Below, piece after piece: positions 8,180 through 16,787 of a stretch of DNA of 64,000 nt. The DNA is taken from NCBI GenBank assembly GCA_963621245.1, contig CAVFCW010000008.1, positions 1 through 64,000 on the forward strand, given 5' to 3'. The DNA comes from SIG603 sp963621245 (GTDB taxonomy: Bacteria > Bacillota > Clostridia > Oscillospirales > Acutalibacteraceae). Each line of letters starts with the position of its first letter. Positions within the stretch are counted from its first letter, which is position 1. The notes beneath the pieces were generated by a model, which was given only the letters and a program-made list of their open reading frames with translations, was not told the DNA's origin and did no database searches. A program made the translations under genes and the position numbers.

Positions 8180-9250
8180 ATGTCAAGAATAGATAATGTT
8201 ACGGCAAAAATGAAAGAAGAAGGCTTAACCCAGATACTTCTCACCGATTCAGACGCTATATTTTACCTCACGGGAGAGATGCAGCACTGCGGCGAGAGAT
8301 TTTACGGTTTACTTTTGAAGGACGACGGAAGCTACAAGCTTTTCCTCAACAAGCTTTTCTACAACAATGTGATTAAGCTTGAGGATGTTGTTTATTTCAC
8401 GGACAACACAAACGGCGCTGTGCTTGCCGCTGAATATACCGACCACACAAAGCCGCTTGGAATAGACAAAAATATGAGAGCCGAGTTTGTTCTCAAACTT
8501 CAGGAGGCGGGCGCAGGCTCATCATATGTGAACGGATCCGAGATAGTTGATATGTTCCGTGCGATAAAGGACGAGCACGAGCAGCAGCTCATGATAAACG
8601 CTTCCATACTCAACGATAAAGCTATGCTCAAGATAAAGACCTTTGTCAAAGAGGGCGTAACGGAGCTTGAGCTTGCCGAAAAACTCGGCGAGATTTATAC
8701 GGAGCTTGGCGCAGAGGGATTCTCTTTCCCACCTATCGTAAGCTTTGGCGCACATGCCGCAGATCCGCACCACGAGCCCGATGAAACCGTTCTCACAAAA
8801 AATCAGTGTGTTCTTTTCGACATCGGATGCGTTAAGGACGGCTATTGTTCCGATATGACAAGAACTTACTATTTCGGTGAGCCTTGTGAAGAGGAGAAAA
8901 AGATATTTGCGATTGTCAAGAAAGCAAACGAAACAGCCGAGGCTATGATTAAACCGGGCGTTCGTTTCTGCGATATTGACGCTGCCGCAAGAAACATCAT
9001 TGAAGATGCTGGTTACGGCGAGTACTTCACGCACAGACTTGGCCATTCCATCGGCAGAGAGTGCCACGAGCACGGTGACGTAAGCGGAATTAACGAAGCA
9101 AAGGTTGTTCCGGGAATGACGTTCTCTTGCGAGCCGGGAATTTATCTTCCCGAGAAGTACGGCGTAAGACTTGAGGATCTTTGCCTTGTCACCGAGGACG
9201 GCGTGAAGATTTTGAACGCTGTTCCGAAAGAGATTGAGGTTATCGGTTAA
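8180..9250 (+). CDS. M24-family metallopeptidase, Xaa-Pro peptidase-like
   Basis: A 356-residue pita-bread-fold peptidase, probably a cytoplasmic Xaa-Pro aminopeptidase or prolidase. The two-metal site is complete: Asp in FDIGCVKDG, Asp in YCSDMTRTY, His in RLGHSIGRE, Glu in CEPGIYLPE and Glu in RLEDLC. The N-terminal ~130 residues form the creatinase-like domain. AAGGAAAG precedes the ATG. It is followed by its own terminator. The exact cleavage preference is not readable from sequence. Confidence 0.88.
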   Translation: MSRIDNVTAKMKEEGLTQILLTDSDAIFYLTGEMQHCGERFYGLLLKDDGSYKLFLNKLFYNNVIKLEDVVYFTDNTNGAVLAAEYTDHTKPLGIDKNMRAEFVLKLQEAGAGSSYVNGSEIVDMFRAIKDEHEQQLMINASILNDKAMLKIKTFVKEGVTELELAEKLGEIYTELGAEGFSFPPIVSFGAHAADPHHEPDETVLTKNQCVLFDIGCVKDGYCSDMTRTYYFGEPCEEEKKIFAIVKKANETAEAMIKPGVRFCDIDAAARNIIEDAGYGEYFTHRLGHSIGRECHEHGDVSGINEAKVVPGMTFSCEPGIYLPEKYGVRLEDLCLVTEDGVKILNAVPKEIEVIG

Positions 9251-9269
9251 GCGGTAAATTTGCATGAGC

Positions 9270-9299
9270 AGAGAGAGCCCAACAAGCTCTCTCTTTTTT
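9270..9299 (+). terminator. Terminator of the M24 peptidase gene
   Basis: A 9-bp perfect stem AGAGAGAGC / GCTCTCTCT with a 7-base loop and six T. Confidence 0.88.
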
Positions 9300-9310
9300 A
9301 GTTTAAAAAG

Positions 9311-9339
9311 TTCACAATCAGGCAAATCGGTGATATAAT
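9311..9339 (+). promoter_or_regulatory. Promoter of the nudC-like gene
   Basis: TTCACA, 17 bases, TATAAT; transcription would start near 9346, about 30 bases before the ATG. Confidence 0.65.
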
Positions 9340-9374
9340 CTAAGCTTGTGAGAAAGTAAGAAAGAGGACGAAAA

Positions 9375-10262
9375 ATGTTACAGGACATAGGAAACAAAGT
9401 ATATCACTGCGAGTATTTGCCGGAGCGAAAAGCGACAGGTGAAGATTATCTCATGGTTTTCAAGGGGAATACCCTTTTGATGAAAGAGAACGGAAAAAAC
9501 GATATTCCGAGAGTTTCGGATTTTCCCAATTTAAAAGATGCGGATAAGCTCATCTATCTCTTTGAAATTTCGGGTCAGGGATTTTTTCTTTTTACGGGTG
9601 ATAATCTGCCGGAGGAAACAGAATACTTGAAGTATGAAAATCTGCATGCAAAGGTCGAATTTATGATACCAGACTGGAGATATTTCGGCTGTACGACGGC
9701 GCTTCATCTCTCTTATTTTTACAGCCACAACAAATTCTGCGGTTGCTGCGGAAAGCCGATGGTTCACTCAAAAACCGAGAGGGCAATGGTTTGCCCCGAC
9801 TGCGGAAATATTCGCTATCCCGATATGTCTGTTGCGGTAATTGTGGGAATAAGAAACGGAAACAAGATTCTCTTAACGCAGTATGCCGATTCGAGAAGCG
9901 GTTATTATGCGCTTGTCGCCGGTTTTGCCGAGATAGGCGAGACCTTGGAGGACACCGTTCACCGTGAGGTAATGGAAGAGACGGGAGTTAAGGTTAAAAA
10001 TCTAAACTATGTCGGTTGCCAGCCTTGGGGATATTCGAGAAATATTCTTGTTGGCTTTTATGCCGATCTTGACGGTGACGACAAGATAACACGACAGGAA
10101 AGCGAGCTTAAAACAGCCGTTTGGGTTGAGCGTGAGGATATTCCTCTTCGTGAAAACCTTATGAGCCTTACAGCCACCATGATGCAGACCTTTAAACAGC
10201 ACAGGGATGACGACGCCATAAAATACGGAATTTACAAGACAAAGCCGATTTCGCAAATTTGA
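9375..10262 (+). CDS. nudC: NAD(H)/RNA-cap pyrophosphatase of the NudC type
   Basis: A 295-residue Nudix hydrolase. A four-cysteine zinc ribbon (Cys 122, 125, 140, 143) precedes the Nudix box, which runs from Gly 183 to Val 205 and has the full G-x5-E-x7-RE-x2-EE-x-G-V pattern. The QPWGYSRN motif after it corresponds to the SQPWPFPxS signature of NADH pyrophosphatases. The family cleaves NAD(H) to NMN(H) and AMP and removes NAD caps from RNA 5' ends. N-terminal residues 1-110 are the usual divergent NudC domain. Monocistronic. Confidence 0.88.
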   Translation: MLQDIGNKVYHCEYLPERKATGEDYLMVFKGNTLLMKENGKNDIPRVSDFPNLKDADKLIYLFEISGQGFFLFTGDNLPEETEYLKYENLHAKVEFMIPDWRYFGCTTALHLSYFYSHNKFCGCCGKPMVHSKTERAMVCPDCGNIRYPDMSVAVIVGIRNGNKILLTQYADSRSGYYALVAGFAEIGETLEDTVHREVMEETGVKVKNLNYVGCQPWGYSRNILVGFYADLDGDDKITRQESELKTAVWVEREDIPLRENLMSLTATMMQTFKQHRDDDAIKYGIYKTKPISQI

Positions 10263-10276
10263 CCAAAAAAGGCAAC

Positions 10277-10308
10277 AAAAAACAGGGAGCCGCGGCTTCC
10301 TGTTTTTT
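10277..10308. terminator. Bidirectional terminator between nudC and the TRAP operon
   Basis: A near-perfect inverted repeat with A-run on the left arm, GC core and T-run on the right arm. It serves the convergent ends of the NudC gene (10262) and the TRAP binding-protein gene (10320). Confidence 0.85.
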
Positions 10309-10319
10309 GCTGCCAATTT

Positions 10320-11357
10320 TTAATCGAGGTTAATTCCCTCGGTGTAAGAATTGTAAATATCGGGGTTAATTTCCTTTTGGATGGATTCGTAAACGCCCTT
10401 TGACGCCTCACGAATCTCCTGTCTTGTCTCGTCTGAGAGTTCGATTATCTGAGTTCCGCTGTCCTCGATAACGGCAATCTTGTCGGCAATTCTTGCGTCC
10501 GACTGCTCTCGTGCATACTCTGTTGCAATCTGAGCGGCTTCTGTGAGAATTTCCTGCTGATCCTCGGGGAGATCGCCAAAGAATTCATCGTTGACGATAA
10601 GCGAGATAAGATGCGGTAAATGGTTTGTTTCAACAATATAATCCTGCTGTTCGTAGAGATTGTTCGAGACTATAACCTCGTAGGGGTTCTCCTGAGCGTC
10701 GATTGTGTGCTGCTGAAGTCCGATGTAAACCTCGCTAAAGCTCATGGGTGTTGGGTTTGCGCCGAGTGCTTTCCAGAATGCAAGGTGGTAGCTGTTCTCC
10801 ATGGTACGAATCTTCTGACCCTTGAAGTCCGAGATGCTGTAAACGGGCTTGTTTGTGCTCATAACTCTGAAGCCCTGATCTGCCATGCCGAGAAGATGAT
10901 ATCCGCCCTCGGTGTAAACATCGCTTATGAGGCTGTAGAAGGTGGGATCGTCAATTTTCTTGCGGCAGTCGTCGAGAGAATCGAAAACGCACGGAAGATC
11001 AAAAACGGCAAGATCGCTCATAAAGGATACCTGAGGAGCCGTGTTCTGGACGATGAAAGGAATATCGCCGTCGGAACATGTCTCGAGCAAGTCACGGTCG
11101 CCGCCGAGTGTTGAGTTCGGATAAACTTGAATTTTCATTTTGCCGTCGCTGAGTTCTTCAACTTTTTCGGCAAATTTCTCCGCAAAAAGCTGAGTTACGG
11201 TGTCCTCAGGGCTTGCGGTTGCAAGTGGCCAAGAGTAACGCTGAACGCTGTCGCTTGACGAGGAACAGCCCGTCATGGCGACAATAAAAGCGAGACTCAA
11301 TATAAGAGCGGGAATTCTTAGAAGCAGACTTGTCTTTTTCTTTTTGTTTGGTTTCAT
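10320..11357 (-). CDS. dctP: TRAP transporter solute-binding lipoprotein (DctP family)
   Basis: A 345-residue extracytoplasmic receptor for an organic acid anion. The lipobox is AMTGC with Cys 31. The mature part has DctP family features, including the ADQGFRVMST strand near the carboxylate-binding arginine and the VYIGLQQHTIDAQENP segment. Last gene of dctQ-dctM-dctP, 12 bases after dctM. Its position beside 3-dehydroquinate dehydratase and the hydroaromatic MFS carrier suggests a cyclic hydroxy acid such as quinate or shikimate, but C4-dicarboxylates and sugar acids are equally common ligands for the family. Confidence 0.88.
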   Translation of the reverse strand: MKPNKKKKTSLLLRIPALILSLAFIVAMTGCSSSSDSVQRYSWPLATASPEDTVTQLFAEKFAEKVEELSDGKMKIQVYPNSTLGGDRDLLETCSDGDIPFIVQNTAPQVSFMSDLAVFDLPCVFDSLDDCRKKIDDPTFYSLISDVYTEGGYHLLGMADQGFRVMSTNKPVYSISDFKGQKIRTMENSYHLAFWKALGANPTPMSFSEVYIGLQQHTIDAQENPYEVIVSNNLYEQQDYIVETNHLPHLISLIVNDEFFGDLPEDQQEILTEAAQIATEYAREQSDARIADKIAVIEDSGTQIIELSDETRQEIREASKGVYESIQKEINPDIYNSYTEGINLD

Positions 11358-11369
11358 CGTCTTGCCTCC

Positions 11370-12659
11370 TTAAAGAATACCGAGTGAAATAGCGGGGATA
11401 AATGTGATGAGCAGAAGTGCCACGAGGAAGAAACCTATCATGGGCATGGCTTTCTTTGCGATACTCATAACGGGAACATCCGTGAGTGAGCTTGCAACGA
11501 AGAGATTGACGCCGATAGGCGGTGTGACAAATCCGATAGCGAGGTTAACAACCATGATAACGCCGAACTGAATGGGATCCATGCCGATTGCCTCAACGAT
11601 AGGCAAAAGAATCGGCGTGAGGATGAGTATTGCGGGCGTTGTGTCCATAACCATTCCGACGATGAGAAGGAAGAGGTTTATGATGAGGAGAATTGCAACG
11701 GGGCTATGGAAGTTGTTGAGAATAAACTCGCTGACCGTCTGCGGAACCTGCATGAGAGTGAGAACTCTCGAGAATGCCGTGGATGCGGCAAGAATGAAGA
11801 GAATTGGGGTAAATGTGCGAATGGACTCCACGAGAATTCCCCAAATATCCTTGAATTTAATGCTCTTGTAAACGAAAAGGCTGATAATCAGCGCATAGAA
11901 AACGGAGATGACCGCAGCCTCTGTGGGTGAGGCAACGCCTGTGTAAATGCATCCGAGAATGATGACGGGGCTCAAAAGAGCAAAGAAACTCTCTTTCAAG
12001 ACCTTCAAAATTCCTTTGTCGTGAAGCATTTTAACTTCTGCGTCGATTTTCTCTCTGTCTTCGCCGTAGCGTTTGCAGTGATAAATCGCATAGATCATGA
12101 GAAGTGCGCCGATCATAAGTCCGGGAACGATGCCGGCAAGGAACAAATCGCTTACGGAAGCGCCAGAAGCCATGCCGTACATAATGAACGGTATGCTTGG
12201 CGGAATGATAACTCCGAGACCGCCGGCAACCGCAACGATAGCCGTGGAGAAGGTGAGGTCGTAGCCGAGAGCTGTGAGAATCGGAATTGTCATACTTCCG
12301 ACAGCCGCAACCGTTGCGGGAGCTGAACCCGAGATTGCGCCGTAGAAAAGACAGGTGACGATAACGGCGCACGGCATACCTGCGGGGAGTTTTCCGAGAA
12401 AATATGCAAAGACGTCGAATAATTTTTTGGAGATACCGCCCTTTGCCATAATTATGCCCGAGAGGACGAACATCGGAACGGCGAGAAGCGGGAATGAATC
12501 GAGACCGCCGAACATGGCACGGATGAGGTACTTTGCGCCGACGGTAAACGAAGGATCAAACACCGACGGAAGCACCGAGGTGATTCCGAGAGTTATGGAA
12601 ACGGGAACGGCGATGATCAGAAGTACTATGAAAATTAAGAATAAGACAACGACCGGCAT
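11370..12659 (-). CDS. dctM: TRAP transporter large permease (DctM family)
   Basis: A 429-residue polytopic membrane protein with about 11-12 hydrophobic helices; it couples substrate uptake to the Na+ or H+ gradient. Family signatures include SGSAPATVAAVGSMTIP and the second repeat GFVTPPIGVNLFVAS. Its start codon overlaps the stop of dctQ (TAATG arrangement), showing translational coupling in one operon. Confidence 0.93.
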   Translation of the reverse strand: MPVVVLFLIFIVLLIIAVPVSITLGITSVLPSVFDPSFTVGAKYLIRAMFGGLDSFPLLAVPMFVLSGIIMAKGGISKKLFDVFAYFLGKLPAGMPCAVIVTCLFYGAISGSAPATVAAVGSMTIPILTALGYDLTFSTAIVAVAGGLGVIIPPSIPFIMYGMASGASVSDLFLAGIVPGLMIGALLMIYAIYHCKRYGEDREKIDAEVKMLHDKGILKVLKESFFALLSPVIILGCIYTGVASPTEAAVISVFYALIISLFVYKSIKFKDIWGILVESIRTFTPILFILAASTAFSRVLTLMQVPQTVSEFILNNFHSPVAILLIINLFLLIVGMVMDTTPAILILTPILLPIVEAIGMDPIQFGVIMVVNLAIGFVTPPIGVNLFVASSLTDVPVMSIAKKAMPMIGFFLVALLLITFIPAISLGIL

Positions 12660-13285
12660 TAGCGTTCCTCCTTGTTTGATTTTTTGATGGTCTTGACGCG
12701 GTTGTCTATACCTGCCTCAATACCGTTCTCAAGCGAAACCTCCGAGTTTGCCTCGATGAACGATTCGGGAGTGTTTCTTTCGGGGTGAGCGGGGTCGAAT
12801 ACGTTTTCGCCTCTTGCCACCCTGAACTCGATTATCCAGCGCTGCAAAACTCTGAATGCAACGAGAATGAAGGAGAAAAGCGGTGCCGCCTGAATATAAT
12901 ACATGGGGATGCCGCAAGCCGGAGACAGCTGTCCGCTGTGAACGGATGATATCATGTATGAGTAGGCAAAAGGAATCATGTAGACGAAAAAGATAAGCTC
13001 GAAGGTGTGGTTGACTACCTTGAAAATCGCTTTTCCGCGGCGTGGAAAAATTGCAACGAACTGCTCGATTTTAATCGAGAGACATTTTTTGCTGCAGTAA
13101 CTTACGCTGAGGAATCCGCTCCAGATAAACAAATATCTGGTAATCTCTTCGCTCCAAGATAAGCTCATGCCGAGAATGTATCTTGAAAATACCTGTATTC
13201 CCATGATAAGCGTCATGGCGATAAGGAAAACAACCAACAGAAATTCTTCGAGGTTCTCATCAAGCCAGTGAAGTATTTTTTTCAT
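12659..13285 (-). CDS. dctQ: TRAP transporter small permease (DctQ family)
   Basis: A 208-residue protein with four predicted transmembrane helices and the family motif RYILGMSLSWSEEITRYLFIW in the second helix region. The last ~55 residues are a charged cytoplasmic tail longer than in most DctQ proteins. GGAG precedes the ATG. It is the first gene of the TRAP operon, 120 bases downstream of the 3-dehydroquinate dehydratase gene on the same strand, with an inverted repeat in the gap. Confidence 0.88.
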   Translation of the reverse strand: MKKILHWLDENLEEFLLVVFLIAMTLIMGIQVFSRYILGMSLSWSEEITRYLFIWSGFLSVSYCSKKCLSIKIEQFVAIFPRRGKAIFKVVNHTFELIFFVYMIPFAYSYMISSVHSGQLSPACGIPMYYIQAAPLFSFILVAFRVLQRWIIEFRVARGENVFDPAHPERNTPESFIEANSEVSLENGIEAGIDNRVKTIKKSNKEER

Positions 13286-13326
13286 GAGGGGCTCCTTTGT
13301 TTAAATTTTGTCAATAGATGATAAAG

Positions 13327-13368
13327 AAATCATCGGTATCTCTATTATAACAAAAATACCGATGATTT
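13327..13368 (-). promoter_or_regulatory. 13-bp perfect inverted repeat flanking a -10 box before the TRAP operon
   Basis: AAATCATCGGTAT and ATACCGATGATTT flank 16 bases that contain TATAAT on the minus strand (13344-13349), with only a weak -35 candidate. It may be an operator over a TRAP promoter. It could also act as a hairpin between the dehydratase gene and dctQ, as T-rich sequence follows on the minus strand. Confidence 0.6.
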
Positions 13369-13405
13369 AAAGAAGCAAATTTAATTTTTTGTTGCTAATG
13401 ACAAT

Positions 13406-14167
13406 TTACATTGCGTTATGGAGAAGTCCAAGAACGGTGTTAAGATCATTTACTCCCATCTGTCCCGGTGCGCTTGCTTTCTTTGCAGCTCCGAATGTCA
13501 TTGAAGAACCGAAGACCTCACCGCAAAGACGGCTGATAACGCCTGTGCCTGCCATGGACATTGTGATGATAGGACGGTCTGCGTAGTTTGTTGTCATTTC
13601 CTCTGTTGCTGCGAGAAGTGTGAGAACATCCTTCTTGCTCTGAGGCATAACGGCAATCTTCGGGATATCTGCGTTCATATCCTGCATCTTGCGCAGACGG
13701 TAGATGATGTCTGCCATAGCGGGAGTCTTGAAGAAGTCGTGGTTGGAAGCGATAACCTTAACGCCGGCTGCGTGTGCGCCGTCGATAATCTTCTTTACGA
13801 TCTCGTCGCCTGTGAAGATCTCAACGTCTACGAGATCAACATAGCCTGTCTGAGCAGCCTTGATGTTGAGCTCTGCATAAGCTTCGGGCTCGATTGCCTT
13901 TTCGCCGCCCTCTTTAGAGGTACGGAATGTCATGAGAAGCGGAATGTTTCCGAGTGCCTCACGAAGATCCTTAAGAACATCCTCAACCTTTGCGAAATCG
14001 AATACGCCCTCAAACCAGTCTACACGCCACTCAACAACGTCAATCGGAATGGAGTGGAAGGTTTTTGCCTCTTCGATGATATCTTCTTTTGTAACGCCTA
14101 CGATAGGAACGATGATTTTGGGTGCGCCTGCACCGATTTCTACGTCACGGATTTTAACTGTGTTCAT
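13406..14167 (-). CDS. aroD: Type I 3-dehydroquinate dehydratase
   Basis: A 253-residue TIM-barrel enzyme that interconverts 3-dehydroquinate and 3-dehydroshikimate through a Schiff base. Glu 86, His 143 (SNHDF) and Lys 170 (KIAVMP) stand at the same positions as in the well-studied Salmonella enzyme, as do Glu 46, Arg 48 and Arg 82 for substrate binding. AAAGGAAA precedes the ATG. It lies between an MFS carrier and the TRAP genes, with no biosynthetic aro genes around, so a role in quinate/shikimate use is more likely than chorismate synthesis. That role is inference from context. Confidence 0.92.
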   Translation of the reverse strand: MNTVKIRDVEIGAGAPKIIVPIVGVTKEDIIEEAKTFHSIPIDVVEWRVDWFEGVFDFAKVEDVLKDLREALGNIPLLMTFRTSKEGGEKAIEPEAYAELNIKAAQTGYVDLVDVEIFTGDEIVKKIIDGAHAAGVKVIASNHDFFKTPAMADIIYRLRKMQDMNADIPKIAVMPQSKKDVLTLLAATEEMTTNYADRPIITMSMAGTGVISRLCGEVFGSSMTFGAAKKASAPGQMGVNDLNTVLGLLHNAM

Positions 14168-14249
14168 GGTGAATTTCCTTTCTTAACCTTAACTTTTTAA
14201 GAACGTAAGTTGGAATAATTTGATACTTTGTATCGATTACAGTATATAC

Positions 14250-15464
14250 TTAATTATCCTTTTCTGCAAGCTCAACCATCTTCTTGTAACGAAGATTTAC
14301 GAAGAGACCAAGAATAACGCCTACTGTTGTGAGAACAATGTTCATAACCATAACCTGAGAGGGCTGCATCTTGGAAGCTGCTGTGAGGATTGTGTAGTTG
14401 CAAAGTGATGATGCAATCATAACGAGAGCTGTAACAGTACCCTTAATCTTGGGGAAGAGCATGTTACAAACTGATGTTGCAATCTGGAGAAGTCCGCCTG
14501 CGCCTGCCCAGCCGATGATGAATGCGCCTGCAATCATGAGTGTCTGAGTCTGGCCGACGAGAACAACGATGAGTGTAACAAGGCAGATAACGGGGTAAGC
14601 AACGATGAAACGAACATCCTTAATCTTCTTTGTGAGAAGAGCTGTAACAACGAGAGCGATAAGAGTACCTGCAGAATAATATGTCTGCATGATGGAGGGG
14701 TTCTCCCAGCCGACATTTGTCTTAGCAAAGTTCTGTGCGCAGTTGAGCCAGAGCTGGAATGTACCTGTGCATGTGAATCCGATGAGGATCATTGCGATGG
14801 ACTCGAATGAGAAATGAGTGTGCTTTAAGCTCTCGATGAGGCCTTCCTTTTTGCCTGCTGCCTTCTGGTCTGAATCCGGAAGCGGGAAGAGGAATACGAG
14901 AACGAAGAGAACTGCATAAATGATACCGCAGCCGATGAAGAGGCGGTTGTAAGATGTGAGGCCGGAAGCTGTTGTTGCAACTGTTACGCCGAGAACGAAC
15001 GGGAGAAGCATCTGAGCGATAGCGATGAAGAACTTGATTCCCATGGTTGCAACGCCGGGAGCCTTGTAGATGATCTCTGTAACGCCGGGATAGATACCTG
15101 TGTCAAGGAATGAGTTTGCGATACCGCCGATGATAGCGCATACATAAGCTATCTGATAGCCGCCGTTTGTACCTGCGTTGAATGCAAGTGCAAGACCGAT
15201 GAGGTAAATCGCATATGAAGCAGAACCGATTGCTGTTGAAATTCTTCTTCCGAGTTTATCGGAGAGAGGACCTGCGAAAGGAAGAGCAATCAAACGGCCG
15301 AGACCGAGAGCAGCCGAAATAGCTGTGATTGCCATTGCCTCAACGCCCCATGAATCTGCGAGGGCTTCTTTGATAACTGCCTGTCCGAGGATTGAGCATC
15401 CCACACCATGGATGAAATAGTTCAAGTACATAAGAAGCGCACTTGGAAAATATTTCTTGTTCAT
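14250..15464 (-). CDS. Major facilitator superfamily transporter, probably for a hydroaromatic acid
   Basis: A 404-residue carrier with about 12 hydrophobic helices. The loop 2-3 motif of MFS proteins is seen as GPLSDKLGRRIS near residue 65. A short charged loop in the middle separates the two halves. It starts the minus-strand transcript with aroD 82 bases downstream, and is divergent from the LysR gene. The substrate is inferred to be shikimate, quinate or an end product leaving the cell. AAGGAG lies upstream of the ATG. Confidence 0.82.
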   Translation of the reverse strand: MNKKYFPSALLMYLNYFIHGVGCSILGQAVIKEALADSWGVEAMAITAISAALGLGRLIALPFAGPLSDKLGRRISTAIGSASYAIYLIGLALAFNAGTNGGYQIAYVCAIIGGIANSFLDTGIYPGVTEIIYKAPGVATMGIKFFIAIAQMLLPFVLGVTVATTASGLTSYNRLFIGCGIIYAVLFVLVFLFPLPDSDQKAAGKKEGLIESLKHTHFSFESIAMILIGFTCTGTFQLWLNCAQNFAKTNVGWENPSIMQTYYSAGTLIALVVTALLTKKIKDVRFIVAYPVICLVTLIVVLVGQTQTLMIAGAFIIGWAGAGGLLQIATSVCNMLFPKIKGTVTALVMIASSLCNYTILTAASKMQPSQVMVMNIVLTTVGVILGLFVNLRYKKMVELAEKDN

Positions 15465-15771
15465 TTTTTACTCCTTACCCTAAAGGGTTTTTAATTATTT
15501 TTGTTCTGTCACAAACAAATAACCGTGCCGTTCTCGCGAACTCTGTTAAAAAAATAACATTACGGTTTGATATTATTTTAACAGGTGTGATACCGGTAGT
15601 CTAATGCTTTTATGTCAGAAAAACAATACATTGAATGTATCAATCAAATGTGTTATTATTGAACTGCGGTAATTTACAAATTTAAAATCCCAAAATACAC
15701 TCAAAACCAAAAGAAATTAAAGAGTTAAAATAACAGTTTGACTCTTCAACACACCGAAAGGAATGAGGCTT
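15465..15771. promoter_or_regulatory. Divergent control region of the hydroaromatic cluster
   Basis: About 300 AT-rich bases between the MFS and LysR genes. On the plus strand TTGAAT (15631-15636), 17 bases, TATTAT (15654-15659) is a plausible LysR promoter. ATTGA-N5-TCAAT at 15630-15644 is a perfect inverted repeat of LysR-box type on its -35 region. On the minus strand TTAGAC (15599-15604), 18 bases, TAAAAT (15575-15580) may drive the MFS-aroD transcript; the palindrome TACCGGTA at 15591-15598 sits inside that spacer. Confidence 0.5.
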
Positions 15772-16725
15772 GTGACCTTAAATCAGATTTTATACTTTCA
15801 GAAGGTAGCTCAGCTTGAAAATTATCATCAGGCGGCGGAGGAGCTTTATATCTCGCAGCCGTCTTTGAGCCGCTCCATCGCTTCGCTCGAAAGCGAGCTG
15901 GGAGTTGTGCTTTTCGAAAAAAAGGGCAGAGGAATAGAGCTCACAAAAGCCGGCAAGCTTTTTCTCGAGCATGCCGACAAGATTGCCGAGGACTGCAATA
16001 TAGCCGTTGGCAAAATGAAAGAAATAAGCATCGACGGGGGAAAAATCGATATAGGATATATTTTCCCGCTTGCGGGGCATTATATTCCCCACTACGTAAG
16101 AAAATTTCTGAACTTTGAAGAAAATAAAAGCGTCGTATTCAATTTTTATCAGAATCACACGCCCGCAATCGCCGAGAAGGTGAGAACAGGCGAGATTGAT
16201 ATAGGTTTCGGCTGCTATTTGAACGACAAAGACATGGAGCTTTTCCCGCTTTCCGCTCAGGAGCTTGTGATAATCACGCCAAAAGATCACGAGCTTTCGG
16301 CTTTTAAGGAGGTTCCGCTGTCGGTTTTGAATCAGTATCCCATCATCGGCTACGAGCCGGCGTCTTGGATGGGAACCTACGAGAAGCATCTTTTTAAGAA
16401 GTATCAGCTCACACCGAATATGGTGATTGAGTGCCCCGACGAATATTCGCTTGTTGCGCTTGTAAGGGAGAATTTCGGAATTGCACTTATGCCGAGAACA
16501 GATATACTCGATACTTCGAGGGATATTTGCATACTTAAAATCAAGGGTCTTGAAATTTACAGACAGGTCTTTATGTTCTGGATGAAGAACCGTTATCGCC
16601 TCCCTGCGGCGGAGCGTTTCATCAAGTACATGAAGAAGCAACAGGACGATGGTGCGAATGATACCGAAAATGTATCAAAACTTTATCTAAAGGATATTGT
16701 TAATTTTTACACAAAGAGTGTATGA
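15772..16725 (+). CDS. LysR-family transcriptional regulator
   Basis: A 317-residue regulator with an N-terminal winged HTH (NYHQAAEELYISQPSLSRSIASLESELG) and a C-terminal two-lobed effector domain. GTG 15772 is chosen: it gives the standard MTLNQILYFQKV start and lies 8-9 bases after AAAGGA, while ATG 15763 touches that site. It is divergent from the MFS-aroD genes and directly precedes the reductase. A LysR regulator that responds to shikimate controls similar genes in Listeria (QuiR); an equivalent role here is inferred. Confidence 0.88.
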   Translation: MTLNQILYFQKVAQLENYHQAAEELYISQPSLSRSIASLESELGVVLFEKKGRGIELTKAGKLFLEHADKIAEDCNIAVGKMKEISIDGGKIDIGYIFPLAGHYIPHYVRKFLNFEENKSVVFNFYQNHTPAIAEKVRTGEIDIGFGCYLNDKDMELFPLSAQELVIITPKDHELSAFKEVPLSVLNQYPIIGYEPASWMGTYEKHLFKKYQLTPNMVIECPDEYSLVALVRENFGIALMPRTDILDTSRDICILKIKGLEIYRQVFMFWMKNRYRLPAAERFIKYMKKQQDDGANDTENVSKLYLKDIVNFYTKSV

Positions 16726-16726
16726 T
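16697..16726 (+). promoter_or_regulatory. Possible promoter of the reductase gene with LysR-like inverted repeat
   Basis: TTGTTA (16697-16702), 18 bases, TATGAT (16721-16726), overlapping the end of the LysR gene. TACAC-N5-GTGTA at 16708-16722 is a perfect inverted repeat inside the promoter. Confidence 0.4.
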
Positions 16727-16787
16727 AAAGTTGTCACAAGCAAATGAAGGCCAATCGTGTAATGTGTTGTATAAGGAGTTAAATTTC

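Noticed and set aside
8522..9397. 291-codon minus-strand reading frame opposite the M24 peptidase
   Set aside because: It lies antisense to a gene with complete metal ligands, has no ribosome binding site at a good distance and shows no recognisable protein motif.
15790..16641. 283-codon minus-strand reading frame opposite the LysR gene
   Set aside because: Shadow of a well-supported LysR gene; its composition follows the third-base pattern of the sense strand.
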